Shown: positions 24,580 through 34,433 of the stretch, in pieces
How positions within the stretch are numbered: the first letter of the stretch is position 1
How the letters are laid out: the number at the start of each line of letters is the position of its first letter
DNA from: Thioalkalivibrio sp. ALJ3
GTDB taxonomy: Bacteria > Pseudomonadota > Gammaproteobacteria > Ectothiorhodospirales > Ectothiorhodospiraceae
NCBI RefSeq assembly: GCF_000377205.1
Contig: NZ_KB897907.1
Span: 186,001 to 250,000, forward strand
DNA length: 64,000 bases
Reading direction: 5' to 3'
Position numbers and translations under genes: made by a program
Notes under the pieces: model-generated
Database searches by the model: none
What the model was told of the DNA's origin: nothing
The model's input: only the letters and a program-made list of their open reading frames with translations

Positions 24580-26613
24580 TCAACCCGGTGAGAGCGCGTT
24601 GTCCAGCGCCGCGGGGTCGGTTACCGGCGCCTCGCAGTGCAGGCTGCGGCAGAAATAGGCGCACACGCCGCTCTCCGGCGGCACCTTCTCCGCCAGGGCG
24701 GACGGCAGGTCGTCGGCCTCGCCCGCGATGGCGAAGCCCCATGCCGGATGGCCCTGTGAACGCAGGCGCTGCTGCCAGGCCGGCAACTCGTCCGCCTTGC
24801 CGCGCAGCACGACCAGCGGCGGCGGCTGATGATGCATGTCCAGTGCGATCAGCAGGCTCATGTGCCCCAGCGGGGCCTGCTCGATCATCGGCCCCGCGTT
24901 GACCAGCGTGCGCTCGGCGGCCTCCAGATAGCGCGGCTCGGCCAGCAGGAAACCGAGCTTCTGCAAGGCCTGCGCGGCAATGCCATTGCCGGCGGCCATC
25001 GCATCGTCGGCGTAGACCTTGGGCCGCTGGATCAGCGCCTCGTGATCACGCGCGGTGTAGAAGAAGCCGCCGTGCTCGGCATCCTCGAAGTCGGCCAGCA
25101 GGGCCTCTGCCAGGGTCGTCGCCCAACCGAGCAGGTCACTGTCCCATTCGGCCTCCAGCAGCGCCAGCGTCGCCTCCAGCAACAGGGCATGGTCGTCCAG
25201 ATAGGCGCGCGGCTGTTCGCTGGTCGCCCCTTCGCGGTAGCTGGCGAACAGCCGGCCGTCGCGCCAGAGCCGTTCGCGCACCGCATCCATCGCCGCGCGG
25301 GCGAGTCCCAGCCAGTCGGGCCGTTCGAGCGCGCGCGCCGCGCGGGCGAGCCCGGTGATCATTAGCGCGTTCCAGGCGCCCAGAACCTTGACGTCGCGAT
25401 GCGGTCGCACGCGCTGCTCGCGCGCGGCCAGCAGCCGTTCGCGGGCACGGTCCAGGCGCGTGCTCGCCTCGGACTCGTCGATGCCCAGGGCATCGGCCAC
25501 GGTCGCGATCGGGGCCACCTCGTGCAGGTGCCAGCGACCCTCGAAATTGGCCGGCCCGTTCAGCCCCCAGACCCGGCTGGCGACCGCCCACTCGTCCTCC
25601 GCCAGCAGGCCCTCGACCGTCTCCGGGTCCCAGACGTAGAAGCGCCCCTCTTCGCCCTCGGAATCGGCGTCGAGGCTGGAGTAGAACGCGCCGGAGGGGT
25701 CGCGCATCTCGCGCTCCAGCCAGGCGACCGTCTGTTCGGCCACACACCGCGCACGGTGGTCGCCGGCGCCCGCGCGCTCGGCATACAAGCCCAGCAGCGG
25801 CCCGTTGTCGTAGAGCATCTTCTCGAAGTGCGGGATCATCCAGCGCGCATCCACCGAGTAGCGGCAGAAGCCGCCGCCGACCTGGTCGAAGATCCCGCCG
25901 GCGGCCATCGCTGCGAGCGTCCGCTCGAGCATGCGGTCGGCCTCGGCATCATCGTGGCGCGCGGCGTGCCAGGCCAGCCATTCGAGGCTGGCCGGGTGCG
26001 GGAACTTGGGTGCGTCGCCGAACCCCCCGAATTGCGCGTCGAAGGTCTGCGCGAGTTCCGCGCGCGCCTTGTCCAGCACGGCGATCGCTGGGATCGCCCC
26101 GCCCGCCGGACGGTAGATGCGTGCCAGCGCCTGCTGCAGGGATTCATTCTGGCGCTGGATCTCGTCCGGGTGCTCCGCGAGGAAATCGGCCACCCGGTTC
26201 ATCAGGTCGACGAACGACGGAAGCCCGTGACGCGGCGTACTGGGGAAGTACGTCCCGGCAAAGAACGGCACCTGGTCGGGGGTCAGGAACACCGTCAGTG
26301 GCCAGCCACCCGGGCGCTGGGACAGCAGCATGTGGGCGTTCTGGTAGATGCGATCGAGGTCCGGGCGCTCCTCGCGGTCCACCTTGATGTTGATGAAGCG
26401 ACGGTTCATCACCTCGGCGGTGGCCGGGTCCTCGAACGATTCGTGCGCCATCACGTGACACCAGTGACAGGCGGAGTAGCCGATCGACAGCAGGATCGGC
26501 TTGTCCTCGCGGCGGGCACGCTGCAGCGCCTCCTCGCCCCACGGGTACCAGTCCACCGGGTTGTCGGCATGCTGCAGCAGGTACGGGCTGCTGGCTCCAA
26601 CCAGTCGGTTCAT
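24580..26613 (-). CDS. Thioredoxin-fold DUF255 protein (YyaL/SSP411 family)
   Basis: 677 residues. The N-terminal thioredoxin-like DUF255 domain opens [20 protein letters not shown] and carries [19 protein letters not shown] large alpha/alpha barrel of the glycosidase-like superfamily follows ([32 protein letters not shown]). The family is widespread and its biochemical role is unclear. AGGGAGGTCGCGCG precedes the ATG at 26613. The much longer upstream open frame to 27228 is antisense to lgt and rejected. Divergent from lgt. Confidence 0.92.
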   Translation of the reverse strand: MNRLVGASSPYLLQHADNPVDWYPWGEEALQRARREDKPILLSIGYSACHWCHVMAHESFEDPATAEVMNRRFINIKVDREERPDLDRIYQNAHMLLSQRPGGWPLTVFLTPDQVPFFAGTYFPSTPRHGLPSFVDLMNRVADFLAEHPDEIQRQNESLQQALARIYRPAGGAIPAIAVLDKARAELAQTFDAQFGGFGDAPKFPHPASLEWLAWHAARHDDAEADRMLERTLAAMAAGGIFDQVGGGFCRYSVDARWMIPHFEKMLYDNGPLLGLYAERAGAGDHRARCVAEQTVAWLEREMRDPSGAFYSSLDADSEGEEGRFYVWDPETVEGLLAEDEWAVASRVWGLNGPANFEGRWHLHEVAPIATVADALGIDESEASTRLDRARERLLAAREQRVRPHRDVKVLGAWNALMITGLARAARALERPDWLGLARAAMDAVRERLWRDGRLFASYREGATSEQPRAYLDDHALLLEATLALLEAEWDSDLLGWATTLAEALLADFEDAEHGGFFYTARDHEALIQRPKVYADDAMAAGNGIAAQALQKLGFLLAEPRYLEAAERTLVNAGPMIEQAPLGHMSLLIALDMHHQPPPLVVLRGKADELPAWQQRLRSQGHPAWGFAIAGEADDLPSALAEKVPPESGVCAYFCRSLHCEAPVTDPAALDNALSPG

Positions 26614-26715
26614 CGCGCGACCTCCCTGGAAATCGGATTCGCCCCGGCGGGTACAGGTGCAAGCCAGGGCCAGGCCGGGTAGCATGTGCAGCCGATTTTC
26701 CATCCGCAAGCGACC

Positions 26716-27531
26716 ATGCCCACGCACCCGTTTATCGATCCGGTAGCCCTGTCGCTGGGCCCACTGACCCTGTACTGGTACGGGCTGATGTACCTGATCG
26801 GCTTCGTGGCCTTCTGGGCACTGGGGGCCTGGCGTGCGCGCACACAGGGCTGGGCGCCCCTGCAGCCGGTACAGGTCGGCGACCTGCTGTTCTGGGGCGC
26901 GATCGGCGTGATCATCGGCGGGCGTCTGGGCTATGCCCTGTTCTACAACCTGGATGCGACGCTGGCCGACCCGATCAGCCTTTTCCGCGTCTGGGAGGGC
27001 GGCATGGCCTTCCACGGCGGGCTGGTCGGGGTGCTGGTGACCGCCTGGCTTTATGCGCGCCGTCTCGGGGTGGGCTTCTTCCGGCTGACAGATTTCATTG
27101 CCCCGCTGGTGCCGATCGGCCTGGGCGCAGGGCGCATCGGCAACTGGATCAACGGCGAACTGTGGGGCAAGCCCACCGACCTGCCCTGGGCGATGATCTT
27201 CCCGGCCGCGGACTACGTGCCACGCCACCCGTCACAGCTCTACCAGGCGTTCCTTGAAGGACTGGTGCTGTTCGTGGTGCTGTGGATCGTCTCGCGTCAT
27301 CCGCGCCGCACGGGGCTCGTCTCCGGGCTGTTCCTGACGCTCTACGGCGGCTTCCGCTTCCTGGTCGAATTCGTGCGCGTGCCGGATGCACATATCGGCT
27401 ATCTGGCCTTCGACTGGCTGACACTCGGCCAGGTCCTGAGCCTGCCGGTCATCCTGTTCGGGATCGGTCTGATCCTCTGGTCACGCAAGAACGCCGTGCC
27501 AGAATCCCGACCGGCCAGCGAGAACCCCTGA
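26716..27531 (+). CDS. lgt: Prolipoprotein diacylglyceryl transferase
   Basis: 271 residues with about seven membrane helices. [35 protein letters not shown] and the signature [17 protein letters not shown] are diagnostic. It transfers diacylglycerol from phosphatidylglycerol to the lipobox Cys of prolipoproteins. The start MPTHPFIDP at 26716 is the usual N-terminus. thyA begins one base after the stop, so lgt-thyA-folA form an operon. Confidence 0.95.
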   Translation: MPTHPFIDPVALSLGPLTLYWYGLMYLIGFVAFWALGAWRARTQGWAPLQPVQVGDLLFWGAIGVIIGGRLGYALFYNLDATLADPISLFRVWEGGMAFHGGLVGVLVTAWLYARRLGVGFFRLTDFIAPLVPIGLGAGRIGNWINGELWGKPTDLPWAMIFPAADYVPRHPSQLYQAFLEGLVLFVVLWIVSRHPRRTGLVSGLFLTLYGGFRFLVEFVRVPDAHIGYLAFDWLTLGQVLSLPVILFGIGLILWSRKNAVPESRPASENP

Positions 27532-27532
27532 C

Positions 27533-28351
27533 ATGCAGCAATACCTCGACCTCGTCCGCCATATTCGCGAGCACGGCACCGACCGCCCGGACCGTACCGG
27601 CACCGGCACGCGTTCGGTGTTCGGCTACCAGATGCGCTTCGACCTGGCTGCGGGCTTTCCGCTGGTCACCACCAAGCGCACGCACCTGCGCTCGGTGATC
27701 CACGAGTTGTTGTGGTTCATCCGCGGCGAGACGAACATCGGCTATCTCAAGGAACACAAGGTCCGCATCTGGGACGAGTGGGCCACCGAGCACGGCGACC
27801 TGGGCCCGATCTACGGGGCGCAGTGGCGCAACTGGGCCGGGCACGACCAGCTGGCCGAACTGGTGGACAACCTGAAGCAGCGCCCCTACTCGCGGCGCCA
27901 CATCATCAGCGCCTGGAACGTGGCCGACCTGCCGGACGAGTCCGTCTCGCCACAGGAGAACGCGAACGCCGGGCGCATGGCGCTGGCACCCTGCCACACC
28001 CTGTTCCAGTTCTACGTCGCCGACGGCAGGCTATCCTGTCAGCTCTACCAGCGCAGCGCCGATGTCTTCCTGGGCGTGCCATTCAACATCGCCAGCTATG
28101 CCCTGTTCACGCACATGCTGGCGCAGGTGGCCGGCCTGGAACCGGGCGACTTCGTACACACCTTCGGCGACGCCCACCTGTATCACAACCACGAGCAGCA
28201 GGTGGTCGAGCTGCTGGGCCGCGAGCCCCTGCCGCTGCCCACCCTGCACCTGAATCCCGAGGTCACCGACCTGTTCGCCTTCACCTTCGATGACATCGAG
28301 GTACGCGACTACCAGTCGCACCCGCCGATCAAGGCACCAGTGGCGATCTGA
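27533..28351 (+). CDS. thyA: Thymidylate synthase
   Basis: 272 residues. The catalytic Cys is C154 in [43 protein letters not shown] and HLYHNHEQQ are the other conserved blocks. It makes dTMP from dUMP with methylene-THF, producing DHF. It is about eight residues longer than the E. coli enzyme owing to a loop just before the active site ([14 protein letters not shown]). Its stop overlaps the folA start by one base (TGATG). Confidence 0.96.
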   Translation: MQQYLDLVRHIREHGTDRPDRTGTGTRSVFGYQMRFDLAAGFPLVTTKRTHLRSVIHELLWFIRGETNIGYLKEHKVRIWDEWATEHGDLGPIYGAQWRNWAGHDQLAELVDNLKQRPYSRRHIISAWNVADLPDESVSPQENANAGRMALAPCHTLFQFYVADGRLSCQLYQRSADVFLGVPFNIASYALFTHMLAQVAGLEPGDFVHTFGDAHLYHNHEQQVVELLGREPLPLPTLHLNPEVTDLFAFTFDDIEVRDYQSHPPIKAPVAI

Positions 28352-28842
28352 TGGTGACACCCGAGATTCACCTGATCGTCGCGCTGGACCCGGACCATGT
28401 AATCGGACGCGACAACGATCTGCCCTGGCATCTGCCGAAGGACCTGCAGCACTTCAAGCGCGTGACCAACGGGCACCCGATGATCATGGGACGGCGCACG
28501 TTCGAGTCCATCGGCCGCCCCCTGCCGAAACGCCGCAACCTGGTGCTGACGCGCCAGGCGGACTGGCAGGCAAACGGCGTGGAGGTCTACCCGGATCTGG
28601 ACAGCGCCCTGGCCTCCATCCCGGAGGGCCCGGCCTTCGTGATCGGCGGCGCCGGGCTGTTTGCCGAGGCCCTGCCCCGGGCCTCGGTGCTGCACCTGAC
28701 ACGCGTGCACGAACCCCATGCCGGGGACACCTGGTTCCCGGTCATCAACCCCGATGACTGGGACCGCGTCTGGTCCGAACGCCACGAGTCGGACGACCGC
28801 CACGCCTGCGCCTTTACCTTCGAGCGCCTGGAACGGCGCTGA
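28351..28842 (+). CDS. folA: Dihydrofolate reductase
   Basis: 163 residues. LIVALDPDHVIGRDNDLPWHLPKDLQHFK has the substrate Asp/Trp region (only key parts: VIGRDNDLPWHLP), with MGRRTFESIGRPLPKR and FVIGGAGLFAEAL. It regenerates THF from the DHF made by ThyA, encoded directly upstream and overlapping by one base. The start reads [12 protein letters not shown]. Convergent with the BCCT transporter gene. Confidence 0.94.
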   Translation: MVTPEIHLIVALDPDHVIGRDNDLPWHLPKDLQHFKRVTNGHPMIMGRRTFESIGRPLPKRRNLVLTRQADWQANGVEVYPDLDSALASIPEGPAFVIGGAGLFAEALPRASVLHLTRVHEPHAGDTWFPVINPDDWDRVWSERHESDDRHACAFTFERLERR

Positions 28843-28866
28843 CGCCCGTACGCCCCCTCACCCGGA

Positions 28867-30411
28867 TCAGCGCCAGGGCGGGTCCACGCCCTCGACCCGG
28901 TATTCGCGGCTCAACGCGCGCAGCAGGCTGAAGCAGCAGAAGACCAGGATGATCGCCACGGGCAGCCCGGCGGTCAGGGAACCGGTCTGCAGGCTGTCCA
29001 GCGCGCGCTCGCCGCCGACGATCAGCAGGGTGGCGGCCACCGCCCCCTCGGTAATCCCCCAGATCACCCGCTGGCGCTTCGGCGAGTGCTTCGAGCCGCG
29101 CGAGATCAGCGCATCCACTACATAGGTGCCGGAGGCCGACGAGGTGATGAAGTAGGTCGCGATCAGCAGGGTTGCCACACTGGAGGCGATCGTGGTCCAG
29201 GGCAGCTGGGCAAGGGTTGCGTACAGGGCCACGGTGGTGTCCTCGGCGACCGCCGCGGCGATGCCCGCGCCGTCGTCGAACAGCTCCATGTGCAATGCGG
29301 TGCCGCCGAAGATCGCCATCCAGGCGAACACGAACAGGCTGGGCAGCGCGAGCACGCCGACGATGAACTCGCGGATGGTGCGCCCGCGCGAGATGCGCGC
29401 GATGAAGATGCCGACGAACGGTGACCAGGCGATCCACCACGCCCAGTAGAACATGGTCCAGTCCTTCTGCCACTGCGAGCCGCCGATGGCGTCGGTGTGC
29501 AGGCTGAGCTGGATGATCTGCTGCAGATAGCCGCCGGTGGAGTCGAGGAAGAAGCGCAGGATGAATAATGTGGGCCCGGCGATCAGCACGAACAGCATGA
29601 AACTGACCGCCAGCACCAGGTTGAACACGCTGACCCACTTCAGCCCGCGATCCAGCCCGGAGATCACCGACAGCACCGCCACCGCGGTAATCGCGGTGAT
29701 GATGCCCACCTGCCACCAGTGCGAGACCGGCATGTCGACCAGCACGTTGAGCCCGGTATTGAGCTGCATCGCCCCGAACCCCAGCGAGGTGGCCAGCCCG
29801 AACAGGGTGCCGAACACCGCGAGGATGTCGATCACATGCCCGATCGGGCCGTAGATGCGGTCCCCCAGCAGCGGGTAGAAGATCGAGCGGATGGTCAGCG
29901 GCAGGCGGTGACGGAAGCTGAAATAGGCCACGGACAGCCCCAGCACCACGTACACCGCCCAGGCGTGCAGCCCCCAGTGGAAGAAGGTGTAGACCATCGC
30001 CTGGCGCGCGGCTGCGTCGGTCTCGCCATCGCCGGTCGGCGGATGCTGGTAGTGCAGGATCGGCTCGGCCACGCTCCAGAACACGAGGCCAATCCCCATA
30101 CCGGCGGAGAACAGCATCGCGAACCAGGCGGCAAAGCCGAACTCCGGCCGGTCGTCCGGCTGCCCCAGCCGGATCGCGCCGTAACGGCTGAAGCCCAGCC
30201 AGATCAGAAAGCCGAGGAAGAAGGTCACCACCAGCAGGTAGCCCCAGCCGAGATACTCGGTGATGAAGCCGTGGATAGAGGCGAACACCTCGCTGGCCGT
30301 GGACGGGAAGATCACCCCGAAGGCGACGAACACCACCACCATGATCGCGGAGGCGGTGAACACCGTCGGGTTCACCGTGGCGAAGAAGGCCTCCGGTCGG
30401 TAGTGGTTCAT
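28867..30411 (-). CDS. BCCT-family betaine/choline/carnitine transporter
   Basis: 514 residues with twelve predicted membrane helices. The family motif AGMGIGLVFWSVAEP precedes a Trp-rich segment, and MFYWAWWIAWSPFVGIFIARISRG is the eighth-helix substrate-site region (key part YWAWWIAWSP). The cytoplasmic ends are short. It imports a quaternary-amine compatible solute with Na+ or H+, consistent with a saline habitat. PEBP-type gene lies 24 bases upstream on the same strand. Exact substrate not predictable. Confidence 0.93.
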   Translation of the reverse strand: MNHYRPEAFFATVNPTVFTASAIMVVVFVAFGVIFPSTASEVFASIHGFITEYLGWGYLLVVTFFLGFLIWLGFSRYGAIRLGQPDDRPEFGFAAWFAMLFSAGMGIGLVFWSVAEPILHYQHPPTGDGETDAAARQAMVYTFFHWGLHAWAVYVVLGLSVAYFSFRHRLPLTIRSIFYPLLGDRIYGPIGHVIDILAVFGTLFGLATSLGFGAMQLNTGLNVLVDMPVSHWWQVGIITAITAVAVLSVISGLDRGLKWVSVFNLVLAVSFMLFVLIAGPTLFILRFFLDSTGGYLQQIIQLSLHTDAIGGSQWQKDWTMFYWAWWIAWSPFVGIFIARISRGRTIREFIVGVLALPSLFVFAWMAIFGGTALHMELFDDGAGIAAAVAEDTTVALYATLAQLPWTTIASSVATLLIATYFITSSASGTYVVDALISRGSKHSPKRQRVIWGITEGAVAATLLIVGGERALDSLQTGSLTAGLPVAIILVFCCFSLLRALSREYRVEGVDPPWR

Positions 30412-30435
30412 GCCGCGGCCTCCCTGCGGGCGGAA

Positions 30436-30906
30436 TCAGGCCGGATCATCGGCATCCGCGTCCTCGTCCGCGGAGCACAGCGCCCCGGTGAGATCCGCCT
30501 CGTCCAGTACGTGCCCCTCGGCCGAGGCATCGAACTGGCTGCGGGTCGCCCTCGCCTCCAGATCCAGCTCGGCATCCAGCGCCAACAGGCGGAAGCGGTA
30601 GTGATGACAGCCCTCCGGCGGCACCGGGCCGAGATAGCCGACCTTGCCGAAGGCATCCATCCCCACGCGCCCCTCACAGGGCAGGTGCAGGGCATCCACG
30701 CAATGCGTATCCGGTGGCAGGTTCCAGACCAGCCAGTGGGTGACCTCCCCCAGCGGCGAGTCCAGGTCCTCCAGGATCAGCGCGAGGCTGCGCGTACCCG
30801 CCGGCACCTCGCCAATCTCCAGCTGCGGCAGCTCGTTGGCATCCCGCGCCGAGACCTCGATCGGCATCCGTTCTCCATCGGCAAAGGCCGGACTGCTCAA
30901 CCGCAT
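30436..30906 (-). CDS. PEBP/YbhB family protein
   Basis: 156 residues of the phosphatidylethanolamine-binding protein fold. LDSPLGEVTHWLVWNLP corresponds to the conserved ligand-site block, and GYLGPVPPEGCHHYRFRLLAL to the second (key part PPEGCHHYRF). Bacterial YbhB-like proteins have no settled function. An in-frame ATG lies at 30915, but GGAGGAGG directly abuts it, so I prefer the ATG at 30906, about 8 bases from that site. Acidic C-terminal tail. Confidence 0.85.
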   Translation of the reverse strand: MRLSSPAFADGERMPIEVSARDANELPQLEIGEVPAGTRSLALILEDLDSPLGEVTHWLVWNLPPDTHCVDALHLPCEGRVGMDAFGKVGYLGPVPPEGCHHYRFRLLALDAELDLEARATRSQFDASAEGHVLDEADLTGALCSADEDADADDPA

Positions 30907-30971
30907 GGCCCGCATCCTCCTCCATGACCCGGTTACAGGCTCGCCCGCGGCCGGGGGCGGGTCAAGCCGTC

Positions 30972-31240
30972 AAGGAGACGCTGATTGAATCGCGCGTCCG
31001 CGTTGGTGCCCCCTGTTTTCCGAGACAAGGCGCGTCGTGCAGCGGGTAGTGGTTCTACCTGCAAGCGGCGCAACGCAGGATCGGGGAACCTGGGGTACCA
31101 ACCCCAAGGGGCTCGGCCGCTTTTGCGCGGGAACGGCGTTGCGGCTCCCTTGTGCAGAGTGACTGCACGGCGGTCACCGCGCCTTGTGCGCACGCAAAAG
31201 CGACTCGAGCGCGGACGCGCGATTCAATCAGCGTCTCCTT
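30972..31240 (+). repeat. TIR element copy A (269 bp)
   Basis: The ends are a perfect 31-bp inverted repeat beginning AAGGAGACGCTGATTGAATC. Inside lie a hairpin GCGGGTAG-TGGTT-CTACCTGC (31042-31062) and GTGACTGC-ACG-GCGGTCAC. There is no transposase frame. Copies B (44811) and C (55974) share the interior, but A lacks about 50 loop bases present in B and C. It fills most of the 425-base gap before the beta-CASP gene, ending 91 bases from its start. Confidence 0.85.
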
Positions 31241-31331
31241 AACCCCAACAATCCGGGGGCCAGATTGATCGGGATCAAGTCCGGACCCATTGGTTGCCCA
31301 TTGCACCCGCGTCCCGCGTACACTTCTCCTC

Positions 31332-32732
31332 ATGGCACAACTGACCTTTCAGGGGGCGACCGGCGAGGTCACCGGATCGCGTTATCTCCTCGAGACCGAC
31401 GACGCCCGCATCCTGCTGGAATGCGGCATGTATCAGGGCAACAGCGATGCGGACGAGGCGAACCGCGCCCCGCTCGCCGAACTGGCGGAAAGCCTCGACG
31501 CGGTGGTGCTCTCGCACGGCCACCTCGACCACTCGGGGCTGCTGCCAAAGCTGGTGCGCGACGGCTACCGCGGTCCGATCTACTGCACGCCGGGCACCGA
31601 GGAGTTGCTCGAGATCATGCTCGAGGATGCCGCGTTCGTGACGAGCAAGGACATCGAGTGGGAGAACAAGTGGCGCCGGCGGGCGGACAAGCCGCTGCTG
31701 GAGCCGGTCTACGACATCGATGATGTCGCCACCACCCTCGGGCTGTGCGAGGCCGTGCCCTACGGCCAGGCGCGCAAGATCGCGGGCGGAATCGGCCTGA
31801 CCTTCCGCGATGCCGGGCACATCCTCGGTTCCGCGATCGTGGATCTGATCGTGCCCTCCGGCGGGCGCGACCGTCACTTGGTGTTCTCGGGCGATCTCGG
31901 CAATGACGACGCCGTACTGATGCACGAGCCCGCGCGCCCGGAACACGCCGACCACGTGCTGCTGGAGAGCACCTACGGCGACCGCGACCACCGCCCGATG
32001 GAAGAAACGGTCGAGGAGTTCGCGCAGGTACTGGCCGAGGCCGACGAGAGCGGCGGCAACGTGCTGATCCCGGCCTTCGCGGTCGGCCGCACCCAGGAGA
32101 TCCTCTACCACCTGAGCATGCTGCACCACGCCGGGCGCCTGCCGCAGCAGAAGGTCTTTCTCGACAGCCCGATGGCGATCAAGGTCACCGAGCTGTACAC
32201 CCGCCTGCGGCGGACGCTGGACCCGGAGGACATGGACCGCCTGCATGAAGCCGCAAATGGGAATCCAGCGGCCTACCTGCCCGGGCTGCAGGTCTGCCGC
32301 TCGGTGGAAGAGTCCATGTCGATCAACCGCATCACCGGCGGCGCGATCATCATCGCCGGTTCCGGCATGTGCAATGGCGGGCGCATCCGTCACCACATGA
32401 AGTACAACCTGTGGCGACGCGAGGCCCATCTGGTGATCGTCGGCTTCCAGGCCTCCGGTACGCTCGGTCGGCGTCTGGTGGATGGCGCCGAACGGGTCAA
32501 GCTGTTGGGCGACGAGGTCGCGGTGAACTCCAAGATCCACACCCTGGGCGGCTTTTCCGCCCACGCCGGGCGCAGCCAGCTGCTCGACTGGGCGCGCGGC
32601 TTTCAGGACCAGCCGGTGTTCCATCTGGTCCACGGCGAGCCAGAGGCGCGCGAGGCCCTGGCTGCCGGCCTGCGCGACGAGCTGGGGGCCGAGGCGCATG
32701 TGCCGGCCTTCGGCGAGACCATCACCCTGTAA
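31332..32732 (+). CDS. MBL-fold beta-CASP ribonuclease (CPSF73-like)
   Basis: 466 residues. The metallo-beta-lactamase motif is SHGHLDHSG (H62, H64, D66, H67); DAGHILGSAIV and FSGDLGNDD give further metal ligands. The beta-CASP domain has LLESTYGDRDH, VLIPAFAVGRTQE and SGMCNGGRIRHH. The C-terminal RNA-specificity block is GGFSAHAGRSQLLDW. The enzyme is a predicted zinc-dependent RNA endo/exonuclease of the archaeal/eukaryotic CPSF type rather than RNase J. It starts at MAQLTFQGAT; the Na/Pi cotransporter gene follows 21 bases on, then an RNA ligase. Confidence 0.92.
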   Translation: MAQLTFQGATGEVTGSRYLLETDDARILLECGMYQGNSDADEANRAPLAELAESLDAVVLSHGHLDHSGLLPKLVRDGYRGPIYCTPGTEELLEIMLEDAAFVTSKDIEWENKWRRRADKPLLEPVYDIDDVATTLGLCEAVPYGQARKIAGGIGLTFRDAGHILGSAIVDLIVPSGGRDRHLVFSGDLGNDDAVLMHEPARPEHADHVLLESTYGDRDHRPMEETVEEFAQVLAEADESGGNVLIPAFAVGRTQEILYHLSMLHHAGRLPQQKVFLDSPMAIKVTELYTRLRRTLDPEDMDRLHEAANGNPAAYLPGLQVCRSVEESMSINRITGGAIIIAGSGMCNGGRIRHHMKYNLWRREAHLVIVGFQASGTLGRRLVDGAERVKLLGDEVAVNSKIHTLGGFSAHAGRSQLLDWARGFQDQPVFHLVHGEPEAREALAAGLRDELGAEAHVPAFGETITL

Positions 32733-32753
32733 CGCCGCACCCCCACAACCGCG

Positions 32754-34433
32754 ATGCCGGAGGCCGAAGCCGTCAGCACCTACGCCCTGATCGCCGGCTT
32801 CCTCGGCGGTCTCGGGCTGTTCCTGCTCGGCATGACCCTGCTGACCGACGGCCTGAAGACCGCTGGCGGCAAGGCGTTGCAGCACATCCTCGGGCAGTGG
32901 ACCCGTACCCGGCCGCGCGCCCTCGCCTCGGGCATGGGCGTGACCGCGCTGGTGCAGTCCTCCAGCGCGGTCACCGTTGCCACCATCGGCTTCGCCAACG
33001 CCGGCCTGCTGACGCTCGGACAGTCGGTCTGGGTGATCTTCGGCTCCAACGTCGGCACCACCATGACCGGCTGGCTGGTCGCGCTGATCGGCTTCAACAT
33101 CCGCATCGAGGCCTTCGCCCTGCCGGCGATCGGCATCGGCGCCCTGCTCTACCTGTTCATGAAGGCCGCGCGGCCGCGCTATCTGGGCCTGGCCCTGGCC
33201 GGCTTCGGCCTGCTGTTCTTCGGCATCGACGTACTGCGCGAGGCCTTCGAGGGGCTCAGTGCCACCTTCGACCTGGGCGCGCTGGCCCGCCCCGGCTTCC
33301 TCGGGCTGGTCATCATGGTCGGGATCGGCGCGCTACTGACGGTGCTGATGCAGAGCTCCTCGGCCTCCATGGCCATGGCCCTGACCGCCGCGATGAGCGG
33401 CGCGGTACCGCTGGAGGCGGCGGCCGCCGCCGTGATCGGCGCCAACCTCGGCACCACGGTCAAAGCGCTGCTGGTGGTGATCGGTGCGACCCCGAACGCC
33501 AAGCGCGTCGCCGCGGCCCATGTGATCTTCAACGGCCTGACCGCAATCGTCGCCCTGCTGATCCTGCCCTGGTTCCTGGCCGCGATCGCCTGGATCTGGG
33601 GCAGCACCGGCGAGGCCCCGGCCCCGGCGGTGCTGCTGGCGCTGTTCCACACTGCGTTCAACCTGCTGGGCGTGGCGCTGATGGTCCCGGTCGCTCCGCC
33701 GATGATCCGCTGGCTGCAGACTCGCTTTCGCACCATCGAGGAAGACATCGCCCGGCCCCAGTATCTGGACCGCAGCAGTTCCGGGGTACCGGATCTTGCC
33801 CTGCAGTCGCTGATCCAGGAGACCGAACGCCTGGCCGACATCGGCCACTCGATGGCACGCGAAGCCCTGCAGACCGCGCCGCCGGCGGCCGGCATCCTCG
33901 ACCGCCGGCGCCTGGCCGCAGAGCAGCTGACCCAGGCCATCGCCGACTTCGCGGCAAACACAGCCAACCACCCGATGCCGGAACAGGTCGGACACGGCAT
34001 CGCCGAGGCCGTACGCATCGCCCGCTACCACCGTGAGGTCGCCATACTGGCCGACGACATCGCCGATCTGCGCCGCCAGTCCAGTGGCGAGGAGCGCCCG
34101 ATCGTGACCGAACAACGCCGCGCCTGGCAGGAACAGGCGATCCGCGCCCTGGACCTGTGCAACCTGGAGGCGGACGATGGCGACAACGGCCATGACCTGG
34201 CCGCCGCCGAGGCTGTGGACACGGTGGAAACCACCTACGCCGAACTGAAGGCCGCCCTGCTACGCGAAGGAACCTTTGGCTCGCTGAGCATGGCCGAGAT
34301 GGAACGCCAGCTGCGGATCATCAGCATGGCGCGGCGCCTGGTCACCCAGGCAGCCAAGGCGCGTCGCCATACCGAGGCCCTGAGGGCTCAGATACGGGGC
34401 CTGCGGAAGGCCCTGACGGAAGAGGACGCATGA
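32754..34433 (+). CDS. Na/Pi cotransporter family protein with PhoU-like C-terminal domain
   Basis: 559 residues. The membrane half has the duplicated QSSSA motif (TALVQSSSAVTVA at about 64-76 and VLMQSSSASMAMA) and paired GSNVGTT / GANLGTT. The C-terminal 220 residues are soluble helices like PhoU. It probably moves phosphate with Na+ across the inner membrane. The stop overlaps the RNA ligase start as ATGA, so the two are translationally coupled, an odd pairing with no obvious metabolic reason. Confidence 0.92.
   Translation: MPEAEAVSTYALIAGFLGGLGLFLLGMTLLTDGLKTAGGKALQHILGQWTRTRPRALASGMGVTALVQSSSAVTVATIGFANAGLLTLGQSVWVIFGSNVGTTMTGWLVALIGFNIRIEAFALPAIGIGALLYLFMKAARPRYLGLALAGFGLLFFGIDVLREAFEGLSATFDLGALARPGFLGLVIMVGIGALLTVLMQSSSASMAMALTAAMSGAVPLEAAAAAVIGANLGTTVKALLVVIGATPNAKRVAAAHVIFNGLTAIVALLILPWFLAAIAWIWGSTGEAPAPAVLLALFHTAFNLLGVALMVPVAPPMIRWLQTRFRTIEEDIARPQYLDRSSSGVPDLALQSLIQETERLADIGHSMAREALQTAPPAAGILDRRRLAAEQLTQAIADFAANTANHPMPEQVGHGIAEAVRIARYHREVAILADDIADLRRQSSGEERPIVTEQRRAWQEQAIRALDLCNLEADDGDNGHDLAAAEAVDTVETTYAELKAALLREGTFGSLSMAEMERQLRIISMARRLVTQAAKARRHTEALRAQIRGLRKALTEEDA

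Noticed and set aside
26614-27228. N-terminal extension of the DUF255 protein to 27228
   Set aside because: It would lie antisense to lgt; the ATG at 26613 has a strong ribosome site and the family N-terminus.
30972-31240. Reading the TIR element as an insertion sequence
   Set aside because: No transposase frame of useful length in any copy; at most a non-autonomous element.
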